Assembly (NCBI GenBank): GCA_001599935.1
Contig: BCIJ01000003.1
Coordinates: 1-62,725, forward strand
DNA: 62,725 bases
Reading direction: 5' to 3'
Origin: Holtermannia corniformis
Taxonomy: Eukaryota; Basidiomycota; Tremellomycetes; Holtermanniales
Shown here one piece after another: positions 54,603 to 62,725 of this stretch (the stretch's first letter is position 1; every line of letters starts with the position of its first letter). Under the pieces are notes generated by a model. The model was not told where the DNA came from, made no database searches, and was given only the letters and a program-made list of their open reading frames with translations. Made by a program: the position numbers and the translations under genes.

Positions 54603-57107
54603 TCAGTGGGTGCCAACCTGCTTGAAGCTGTCGCGCTCAATCCACGCATCCCAGTACTTGCTGACGGCGTCGTCAATCTCGAGCCCGCCCGTGGCTGCCT
54701 TGAGCTTCGGGATCCCGTCCGATGACGGCGCGCCCTGCTTGGCACCGAGCACGGTGAGGATCCGGGCGAGCCACGCGATGATGTGGACTATCGATCAGCT
54801 GGAGCCGCAGACGGGAGGAGAGACTCACAGTCGGCATCGGCCGGCTGGTCACCGGCAGCGTACGGCCCGCCGTTCTTCTTGAGCGCGCGGGTCAAGTCGC
54901 CACGGACAAAGTCGCCGACAGCTTGCCACAGCTTGGCCGCCTGCTCGTAGTGCGCCTTGCGAGTTGCGTCCTGCGGGGTGAGTCTAGTGCGACTCGCAGC
55001 GGCGACGTACGTCCGGGTTGCCCTGGTAGAACTCGTTCAGGCCCCTGGCACCGGCAAGCTTTTCGTCAAAGAACTGCTTCTTGTCCGCCTCGGCGTTGGC
55101 CGCGTACCTACACTGTCAGCGACGCTCGGCACGAGTTAGACCCACTTTTCCAAGCCACCGAGACGACCCTTGATAAAGTTGCCCGGAAGCGACCCCTTCT
55201 TGGCCTCACGCTCTTCATCGTTGCGCGAGAGGACGAGGGCAGCGTTGGGGTCGATCGCGTCGGCGTGGACTTCGCTGACAATGCTCGTCGATGTATAGGC
55301 GTGGACACGCGGAGGGTGAGGCGCGAGCTTGAGGATCTCGCTGGTGACAGTCTGGAATGGGGTCAGCTCACGCCACGCGGGTTGACTGTCAAGCGGAGTC
55401 AAGGTCAGACGCAGCTCACGCAGAGCTTCAAGTGTGAAGAAACTAGTGCACGCCGCACAATGCAGTGACGGCAACGCGACGAGCCTGTGCAGTCCTTCGA
55501 TGTAGGCCACCAGCCAACGACGTAGCGCCAACATCAGGTAGTGGATGATCGAATGGGGCCTGCGAATCAAGACTGAACGAAGCGCGTGTCGCTGCCGTGA
55601 CGTCTTCGTGTAAGCCAGGTAGCCTACATTTTCTGCACATGAAGTTCGCCGGACACACACGATACTGTAAGCCGCTGATGCCGTCAAGTGACCGCAAAGA
55701 GCGCACGAACGTACGCTAGCCACGCTGTCACCATGAGTCAGTGCCGTTGTGGGCGGCAATGGGGACCGCTTGACTGCAGCTAGCGAGACCGGCGTAGCCA
55801 GCCACACGCTGCTACGGTGAAATCCCACATCTGTAACATCCAGGCGCACCTAGTGTTTCAGGCAAGGGACTCGTGCGGCACTGATGAAGAACATGAGTCA
55901 TGGAACCGATGCTCTGGCTACAGCAAATGCATTCAGCGCCCTCGCGAGCGCGTCAATGGCTTGCTTTCCTTGAATCTGTGGCATACCCACGCGATGTTTG
56001 CAAAGTGAGATGCGATGCGGCTCAATGAAGAGTTGAATCGCAACCACAGGCTTGACTGTCGCTTTCTCTCTCTCACGTATCCACGGCCGACGCCACTACC
56101 TGTCATCGTAAGTGACGAGGTCACAGCGCTCCGGCCGTGGAAAGCCAGCTATGCAGCGCGCATCCACCAATGCTGCGCACCGCACTTTGTAACGACTTGA
56201 GAAGCTGGTTCGGTCGACCATGAGCAGCACCTGAAAGGAACTGATCAAGCTGACCACTGCCTCCAGCAGGGCGTCGCAGCAAGGTGCCAGACATTTGGTC
56301 ACTCTCACTCAAGCGGCTCAGACCAGTAGATACTCGACGGACTAGTCAATCTGCTGAATAGATCATACAGCCGTGAAACGTCTACGCTCGGTCCACTCGA
56401 TGCATGATCTTTCACCCACAAGGCTGAGCTCGATACTGCGGCCAAGGAACGGGATTCGACACGCTTGGTGCGACAACCAGCTCGACAGACATCAAGCCGC
56501 GACCGAATTAATCTGGTGTACAGATCGTCAGGCGGTGCTGAATGTCAGACGTAGCCCAAGATGCCTCGTCTAAAGCCTGCCGTCCCGTGGAAAGAGATGG
56601 CGTGCTTCATCCTGACATGCATGCAGCAGGCAGATCAGCACGAGACCAAGTATTGAGCGACTTGTCAGGCACACCTGATCCTCAGATGGCACAGCACGTC
56701 CAACCCTGTCGCCCGCACGACACCCTGACCACCCCACTATCCAACCACATACAAGCCACTCACCGTCGAGTCATCAAACGTCTTGCCATCGACGACGAGG
56801 GCCGGCAACGTGCCCTTTGGGTTCACTTTGAGGAACTCGGGGGAGAAGTTCTGACCCTGCCGTCTGTGCGTCAGCTCTGGCCACGACACGGACGGACGTG
56901 ACCAACTTCGGCGAGGACAATGACCTCCTCTTCGATCTCACCGTGCTTGAAGTCTGCCTCGCGGATGGCGAGACGCGGGACTTGGGCCCAGCATGAGCCG
57001 TCGAACGTGTAGAGCTCTGCAGGGGATGTCAGCCGAGGGGTCCTTTGGGTCGCTGCAGGTGGGCGATGGATAAGAGGGTACGTACTGGGCTTGGATTCGG
57101 TGCTCAT
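54603..57107 (-). CDS. Glutathione S-transferase-like protein with a 1.4-kb intron
   Basis: Roughly 270-280 aa when spliced. The thioredoxin-fold N-domain is ELYTFDGSCWAQVPRLAIRE, FSPEFLKVNPKGTLPALVVD and GKTFDDST (the usual Asp/Glu-Ser glutathione contact). It continues in TVTSEILKLAP only after an intron spanning 55352-56763 (1,412 nt), while the other introns are about 40-60 nt. The helical C-domain is ANAEADKKQFFDEKLAGARG, AAKLWQAVGDFVRGDLTRAL, ADADFHIIAWLARILTVLGA. It ends SFKQVGTH. Continuity across the long intron is supported by family alignment from memory. The intron between LAEVGH and GQNF is also approximate. Confidence 0.75.
55352..56763 (-). other. Exceptionally long intron (1,412 nt) inside the GST-like gene
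   Basis: It begins GTGAGT at 56763 and ends CTGACCCCATTCCAG at 55352, so both normal ends of a local short intron are kept. The interior has short frames on both strands but none with a recognisable domain; the longest (to 55849) simply runs upstream from the exon. I found no clear terminal inverted repeats. An inserted non-coding element, now degraded, is the likely origin. Confidence 0.6.
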
Positions 57108-57697
57108 GGTGCAGTTTTGTGAGTGATCAAGAGTGATTGAGAAGGTGTGGATGCTGTTGGTGATGGTGGAAGCGGACGAGGAACTCGGGGGATGGCGTGA
57201 GCACGATCAGTGACGTCGAGTAGGCCAGAGTGGCAGTTTACAGCTCGGTCGACTGTGAGGCGTGCTGCGACGGCGACGAGCCATGGATCGATCGCCTGCT
57301 GAGCGTGTAGACTCGCGAGAGCCTGCTGTGAGCTATGGACAGGAGCGAGCCTGCCAACACTGCCGCTAGAGCAATGTCGTGATGACCTCTTGGCGCAAGC
57401 ACTCGTCCTTGTCACCTCCGTCTTCCCGCTGAGGCCACCCGCTGAGCGAAACGGGGCTTCAGCAGCTTGCAGTCGCACACACTCTGATCTTTGACAAGAC
57501 ACGCCCAACACGACGTCTACCTCGCAAGGTGGTTCTGCGAGCACCAACGCGGTGATAAGGTGCCACAGTGCATTTATTTCATGTGGTTATCCCGCACAAA
57601 CAATCACGTGACGTGGAGTCGCGCATGTGCCCCGGATCTTGCCACCGACCCGGTCGCTCAACGCTGCTGTCCATCGAGCACCGCGTTCAGCAGCGCA
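57108..57697. promoter_or_regulatory. 590-bp divergent promoter of GST-like gene and BCKDHB, with TCACGTGA
   Basis: An 8-bp palindrome TCACGTGA lies at 57604-57611, about 90 bp before the BCKDHB start, followed at once by ACGTGG. Such E-box sites bind bHLH factors in fungi. The rest has no assignable feature. Confidence 0.4.
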
Positions 57698-59470
57698 ATG
57701 CGAGCTCTACATGGCCTTGCAAGGATCAGAAGCTACCTGATTGCAGAGCGAAGCCTTCACACGACCTCAAATCGCGCCGAAACGTCGCTGTCCGACGCCA
57801 CGACCGCGACCAAGCCTGCTCCGAGACTGTCTCGTTCATCCCCAACACACGCCGACATCAAGCCCGAACCTTCACTCGGGGAATCGTCCATCTTACGAAG
57901 AGAGCATGCAGACGCACTCGCGACGCCTGGACTCAAGTTTACAGATGGACATGGGTTGAAGGGATATAGTGGCAAGGGGAGGGAGACGAGGCGGATGAAC
58001 CTGTATCAGGCGGTGAGGGATGCGTTGGGGTATGTACGCTGGCTGTTTTGAGGGTGAGGTACTGAGCTGGGTGCTAGCACGGCGCTCAGTACCAACCCAA
58101 AAGCAATAGTGTTTGGCGAAGATGTGGCGTTCGGAGGCGTGTTCAGATGTACCATGGGTCTGGCCGAGGAGTTTGGCGAGTCCACCTGGCCATCTGGCTT
58201 CCAACAGCTCATGCTAACACTGTCATTTCAGGCAAGAAGCGAGTGTTCAACACCCCGCTGACCGAGCAAGGCATCGCAGGGTTCGGGATCGGCGTCGCGT
58301 CCGTCGGAGCAACGGCCATTGGCGAGATCCAGTTTGCAGATTACGTGCGTCGCCACTTATATTTCGAGTTGACTGACGCGGGCTCTGCAGATCTTTCCTG
58401 CGTTCGATCAGGTGTGTGTGATGAATACAGATAGTGCTGTGCTGACAACCGCAGCTCGTAAACGAAGCCGCCAAGCAGCGCTACGCATCCGGCGGCGCGT
58501 TCCCACCGCCAGGTGGCAGCTTGACGATTCGAGCGCCAGTCGGGAGTGTAGGCCACGGCGGGCTCTATCACTCTCAGAGTCCAGAGGTGCGTTCTGCCTC
58601 TTCCTTACCAACTCCATATGCAAGCGCTGACGCCCCCGCCACGTAGGGATTCTTCATGGGCGCTGCAGGACTCAAAGTCGTGATCCCGCGCTCGCCGATC
58701 CAGGCAAAGGGACTGTTGTTGGCCGCGATCAGGGACCCGAACCCGGTCATCTTCTTTGAGCCCAAGATACTGTGAGTGCCCGTGATGTGCACTTTAGAGG
58801 CGCTGATGCAGATGTGTAGCTATCGAGCTGCAGGTGAGTCTGCATATAGCCGATCGACATGTGCTGCTGACGCTGTTGGTTCAGTCGAGCAGGTACCTGT
58901 TGACGATTACACCCTACCCCTTGGTGAAGTCGACCACGTCCAGTTTGGGTCAGACCTCACGCTCGTCTCGTACGGCACACCGCTGTATACCTGTCGTGAG
59001 TTCCATTCCCGTGTCTTCGGTTTACCGCTAACACCTTGCACTTCCGCAGAACGCGCCATCGAGCTCCTCCAGTCCCCGCCACCCTTCCTCGCCTCCCTCC
59101 TCCCTCCAGCCCTCCGCCCACCAGCTCCACCACCCACAGTCGACCTCATAGACCTCCGTACGATCCACCCACTCCCGCTAGACGCCATCATCGCCTCCGT
59201 GAAGAAAACAGGCAGGCTCATTGTCGTACATGAAGCAGGGCGTAGCGGTGGCGTCGGGATGCAAATCGCGGGCGAGGTTGGCGCACGCGCTTTTGAATGG
59301 CTTGAAGCGCCTGTTGGGGTCGTTCATGGCTGGGAGTGAGTGCTGCTGTTGGGCGATCAAGAGGACTCACTGACGCGTGCAGCACGCCGATCCCATTGCA
59401 GTTTGAGAAGTTCTACCAGCCCGAGGTGATCCGATGTTGGGACCAGATCGTCAAGACGCTCTCGTACTAG
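57698..59470 (+). CDS. BCKDHB: Branched-chain 2-oxo acid dehydrogenase E1 beta subunit
   Basis: About 430-440 aa in eight or so exons. A presequence ([20 protein letters not shown]) suggests mitochondrial matrix import. The pyrimidine-binding domain has [61 protein letters not shown] and [15 protein letters not shown]. The C-terminal transketolase domain has [16 protein letters not shown] and [12 protein letters not shown]. It ends [16 protein letters not shown]. With E1 alpha it decarboxylates the keto acids of Leu, Ile and Val. The NxxL/EGFF context and FGEDV are specific to this beta subunit rather than the pyruvate enzyme. Confidence 0.93.
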
Positions 59471-59955
59471 GCTGTGAGATGAGATTGCGAAATTGGACAA
59501 ATGATCTACGACAGCTCGGGCTTTGTTTGACCCCGGAGAAAACGACCGCATCGGAGACGGTTCTCGAGCGTAACGCAAAGAGATCAAGTACCGCAGACAG
59601 GGTCGCTTTACGGGACAGTGTTGAAGGAAGCTACCGCAACCTTCACTAGTAGCAGTGTCTGCACCGCAGCCCATGTGCCGGTTCGCTGACTGCTGCAGAC
59701 TGTATACTATGCTTAACATTACCTTGCATCAAAGAGCGCGAGGCATTTCTGCACGATCGCGTCCGCCTTCTTTTAGTGCTGTACAGAGAAGGCTATGCGT
59801 AGTCTTCTCACATTATTCCTTTGCGCATACACCTTTTTCTTGGCACACCGCTGTTGGTCAGGTCTTCGACTGATTCGAAGGCCTTCACTTTGAAGCTATA
59901 TAGAGCCAGCTGGTATACGAATATGGTCTCGCAGTTTTCTACACACAGAATACAA
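59471..59955. other. 485-bp gap after BCKDHB
   Basis: Contains the 3' region of BCKDHB, of which the first 30 bases are also found near 61431-61460. The base composition is less GC-rich than the coding regions. No gene is evident. Confidence 0.35.
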
Positions 59956-60249
59956 ATGTCCGATCAGTCCAAGCCCATTACAGGCCCCTTTCACAGTATT
60001 ACCCAGGAGGAATGGGATTCTCTGTCGCCGGAAGCTCGCACCGAATCAGCTAAAGAACAACTACGGGACTCGATAGGTGAATGGGCCGGCACGCTTTTGA
60101 AACTTGTTTTGCAAGGAAAACCGACGCCAACGGTAGCCGAAAATACGTTGGCCGTACGATCGCTTATCGGAAGGTATGCAACCAGCTCAACCGAGGCGGA
60201 CCGCGAAACGCTGGTTAAAGCTGCGACCAGAGACTACCCGGCAGACTGA
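59956..60249 (+). CDS. Small soluble orphan protein, 97 aa
   Basis: Starts MSDQSKPITGPFHSITQEEW and is hydrophilic and helical (EWDSLSPEARTESAKEQLRD, TVAENTLAVRSLIGRYATSS). Single exon, no signal peptide. Similar in size to the family A orphans but without a clear shared motif. The start was chosen at the ATG of 59956; the open frame extends to 59821. Function unknown. Confidence 0.45.
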   Translation: MSDQSKPITGPFHSITQEEWDSLSPEARTESAKEQLRDSIGEWAGTLLKLVLQGKPTPTVAENTLAVRSLIGRYATSSTEADRETLVKAATRDYPAD

Positions 60250-60900
60250 GGGTCGTTCCGTAGCTCGTAACATGTTTGCGACGAATCGCGGGATGATATG
60301 AAGCCATGATGTGTGTTCAGTAAGCGGGCTACTGATCAGTCACATTGACTGTAGCGTTAGGATGCTTGTTCGATGTCTCGCGGCGGTCAATAAATGTCGA
60401 AAGATTGTGATTCGAAAGAGTATGGATGATTGAGATGAGGCGCGAAAGCGTTGGACGGGAGAGCAAGTGATAGCGAGGCGTTAGGAGCTTGCTAGCCGCC
60501 TCCGCCTTTTGGCATTTCTGGCAGTTTTGCCAGAATCGCCAAAGGGACGGTTTCGAGATTGGCTCAATCGTCTTTCGCCATGATCGAGGACGGCTGCAAG
60601 CTCAAAGGTTCACCCGCCATCCTCCCCTTCTTCCTCCTCTTTTCCTTTTTGTCTGCGCTCAGTTTCAGTCGCCTACGAGTTGTACTTTATGGCCTGTTGG
60701 AGCCACATCTTGCACCATGCATCACGTGTCTGCCGGTGCGGGTGGGCGGGAACACCTTCGACACGACGGCAGCCGAGCTATTATTCCGTGAGCCGTCTGA
60801 CTGCCATTGACAGCGGAGGAGTCTGCCTTCCAGCGGCTCAACCGTCTGCATCGTACACATGCTACATCGAGTCGTGCGGGGATACTAAACATTATCACAT
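60250..60900. other. 651-bp gap with a hairpin, no supported gene
   Basis: Frames in both directions are short and without conserved features. A perfect stem of eight bases with a four-base loop (TTCTGGCA GTTT TGCCAGAA) lies near 60517-60536, which could be a transcription-related hairpin or chance. Gene decay continues to the right of this region. Confidence 0.3.
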
Positions 60901-61336
60901 TTAGTACTTTGCTGGAGAGAACTTTGATCGCGCTTGCAACGCTGAGCCATATTTGATGAGTATCATGGGGACGGGGGAGAGGAGGAGGGCGATGAACCCA
61001 AGAAGAGTCGAAGCCCATCGAGCTATTGGAATCAATGTCTCTTACGAGCGTTGGGGCACTGCTAGACTCACGATTGAGCTTTTCGTACATCTGCCTGGCA
61101 AACAGTGGACTGGAAGAGCGTGAACAATATTTGCGAAGCACATCAAGCACGTACAAGCCAGCGCCAAAAGTGGATCTTGCCACAGCTGTCACTCATCAGC
61201 ATATTGGAACATCTCCGGTATCAAGCTCACTGTTGGCAGCCAAGGCCGACGCTGCGACCCAGAGATAGGTGTCGATAATCTGTGAATCATGAATGGCCGG
61301 CCTGTATGGGGCGACCAGACGCACGTAGTTGAACCT
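60901..61336 (-). pseudogene. 5'-truncated MFS drug-transporter fragment (last exons only)
   Basis: Four exon pieces can be joined: FNY (61336-61327), IIDTYLWVAASALAAN, TVARSTFGAGFPLFARQMYE, and WASTLLGFIALLLSPVPMIL with IKYGSALQARSKFSPAKY and a TAA at 60901-60903. This is the last two-helix stretch of a DHA1-type MFS multidrug transporter; the motif ARS.FGA.FPLFARQMY is typical. All splice sites look intact. No upstream exons are found, since sequence beyond about 61337 is an acceptor-like intron end and then unrelated. It is a severed gene end. Confidence 0.7.
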
Positions 61337-61379
61337 ACAGAGGTGAGCTGCTTGCATCAAGTCGAGCCGGGCCGTTGCC

Positions 61380-61460
61380 CGAGGTCATTCGTTGCTGGGA
61401 TCAGATTGTCAATACGCTCTCGTACTAGTTTGAGAGACGGCATCGCAAGATGGACAAACG
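61380..61460 (+). pseudogene. Fragment of a second BCKDHB gene (3' end)
   Basis: Bases 61380-61430 encode [16 protein letters not shown] and a stop, the same as the end of BCKDHB (59420-59470) except one Lys to Asn. The similarity continues into the 3' flank to about 61460 (GATTGCGAAATTGGACAAA against GCATCGCAAGATGGACAAA). Of seven base differences in the coding part, six are silent. The upstream part of the gene is absent. Confidence 0.7.
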
Positions 61461-61529
61461 TGAATGCGATTGAACCGCTGCGGGCCTTCCATGATTGCTT
61501 ATTGCAGGCTTCTCAAGATCAAAAAATGT

Positions 61530-61700
61530 GGCGCGGATATCCTTTCGAGCATCCTTATCCTCGAGAGGGATATCCTCGCTCTGCACAGACATCCTTATCC
61601 GTATCCGCATCCTCAAGGATCATGTGTCGCGGATATCCCTTCCGCGCGTCTAAGGATACAAGGATATGCGCGGATATCCTTGGATCCGCGTATCCTTGAA
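61530..61700. repeat. GGATATCC / GCGGATAC-rich repeats flanking the hAT element
   Basis: At least eight copies of GGATATCC, GGATACG or close variants occur here in both orientations. The same words recur at 62318-62400 inside the hAT gene. hAT elements often carry short subterminal repeats that bind the transposase, so this may be the 3' subterminal region. Terminal inverted repeats and target duplication were not identified. Confidence 0.5.
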
Positions 61701-61799
61701 CGCTGATTTCGACCCGAGCAGCAACAACTTGCGTCTGACTAAAGCTCTGCCGCTGCAATGGATACAGTAGTTTATGCATACAACTACACGTCCATCCAC

Positions 61800-62725
61800 T
61801 CACTCAGGCTCTGGAGATTCCGCCCTGATGCTCCCGGATACCGTCGTTTGACTAATCGACCGTGTCCGCTGTCGCTGAGCCTCGAACTTCTGCCAGTCGT
61901 CCTCTGACAGCAGGCCCTTCTTCGACCATGAGCCCAAGCACATGAGGGCTCGAATCGTCTCGCGCTTGAGCCTGTGGCGGCGGTACGAGACGGTCANNCC
62001 GCCCATCGANAANGCNCGNTCGGGNTCGACAGAGGTCGCTGCAGATGTCAGAGACGGCTGCAGACGGCTGCAGACGGCGAGAAACACACCTGGAGCAGAC
62101 AAGACGTCGAGAGCCAGCTGTGCCATGCCGTTTCGATGCCAGAGCGACCCTTCGGGAGCCTCGCGCGTCCACCACTCGATGGGGTCGACCAGCGACGTCC
62201 CTTCGACCGAGACACACTCGCCATGGATCCAGGCAGACACGGGATCAAGTAGAGGGTCACTGGTTCCCGCTGCTTGAGGCGGCTTGAGCAGTGTTGGGAC
62301 CTAGGGTAGAAATCGACCGCGGAAATCGAGGATATCCGCGGATACACGCGGATACACGCGGATACGCGCGGATTTGGAGGGATTTGGGCGGATACGCCGT
62401 TTGTGGGATTGTTTGATGTTTGGAAGGGAGAGATCTTGGTCAGCGCAGCACGTAACAATCAGGCTAGTCATGTGGACGAACCTTGGCGGTGGATCTTGCC
62501 TGTGACTGCGGGACGGGCGCAGCCGGTCGGTAAAGCTCGTACAAGTCCCGNAGTGCGCGGACNGCNNCGTCTTTCCACTCTGTCTCCCACTCTTGCTTCT
62601 CCAGGTAAGCCATGCGCAGAGACGGGTGCAGCACTGCATCATGTCAGCCTGAAAGATCATTTACGGCTTATTTTGAGAAACTCACGCATGGCGACGCGAT
62701 ACAGCACGGATTTGTCGGTCTTCGC
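61800..62725 (-). mobile_element. hAT-family transposase, C-terminal part (continues beyond window)
   Basis: The last exons encode LAYLEKQEW-like and W-rich segments and then DPIEWWTREAPEGSLW, LALDVLSAPATSV, SMGG and TVSYRRHRLKRETIRALMCL, the hAT dimerisation domain. The stop is at 61800-61802. Introns: one of 181 nt (62301-62481) and one of about 45-50 nt near 62042-62090, both preserving the frame. Several bases are N, falling mostly on third codon positions. The upstream part lies outside the window, so integrity cannot be judged. Confidence 0.8.
62318..62400. repeat. GCGGATACAC tandem-like repeat inside a hAT intron
   Basis: Within the 181-nt intron, the words GATATCCGCGGATAC, ACGCGGATACAC, GCGGATACGCGCGGAT and GGGCGGATACG follow each other with a period near 10 bases. 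They match the repeat cluster at 61530-61700. It makes this intron longer than usual for this genome. Confidence 0.6.

Noticed and set aside
55136..55849. 237-aa minus-strand protein
   Set aside because: Its last 70 residues are the GST exon; the upstream part is simply open intron sequence with no domain.
60517..60536. Eight-base stem with GTTT loop as a terminator
   Set aside because: Stem-loop terminators are not expected for RNA polymerase II genes and no gene ends there; mentioned only as a visible hairpin.
1..62725. CRISPR arrays, operons, rRNA or tRNA genes
   Set aside because: The genome is eukaryotic. No regular repeat-spacer pattern was seen, and I found no convincing tRNA cloverleaf or rRNA segment by eye; a dedicated scan such as tRNAscan could still find a tRNA.

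Overview
This is eukaryotic DNA from the end of a chromosome of a basidiomycete fungus. Position 1 starts in telomere repeats (C5TAA, i.e. TTAGGGGG on the other strand). The window is GC-rich and gene-dense, and nearly every gene is split by very short introns. Many introns are only 35-45 nt, with a GTGAGT/GTAAGT-like donor and a CTGAC branch site just before the acceptor AG. The telomere unit and the intron style suit a basidiomycete yeast-like genome. I cannot place it to class.

Left end (0-3.6 kb): telomere, degenerate 15-bp subtelomeric repeats, a probable remnant of an integrase-type transposon, an FAD oxidoreductase, then three small helical orphan genes, one of them frameshifted. Core region (3.6-37.3 kb): ELL elongation factor, STK16/Env7-like kinase, PIN-like carrier, F-box protein, class I aminotransferase, amino-acid permease, Zn2Cys6 regulator, Kre9/Knh1-type cell-surface protein, a Tom6-like tail-anchored protein, annexin, Gre2-like reductase, ISA1, a young family of small orphan proteins with decayed copies, an NBR1-type autophagy receptor and a divergently transcribed UBR1 ubiquitin ligase.

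Middle (37.3-51.8 kb): PSP1-domain protein, a tandem array of four small secreted cysteine-containing proteins, an ATP-dependent DNA ligase with a probable mitochondrial leader, eIF3a, and epsin. Right part (51.9-62.7 kb): three more small helical orphan genes, a cyclic phosphodiesterase, a GST-like gene carrying a 1.4-kb intron, BCKDHB (branched-chain keto-acid dehydrogenase E1 beta), then a broken zone. That zone has an MFS transporter 3' fragment, a second diverged BCKDHB 3' fragment, and a hAT transposase with GCGGATA-rich repeats that runs off the window.

Most named genes are ordinary housekeeping genes with no operon-like logic. The least explained parts are the secreted-protein array (a shared three-exon structure can be inferred by comparing copies), the small helical protein clusters at both ends, the 25-27 kb orphan family, the giant GST intron, and the gene-fragment junction beside the hAT element. 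Exon boundaries were read by eye from splice signals and reading frame, so individual junctions may be off by a few bases.
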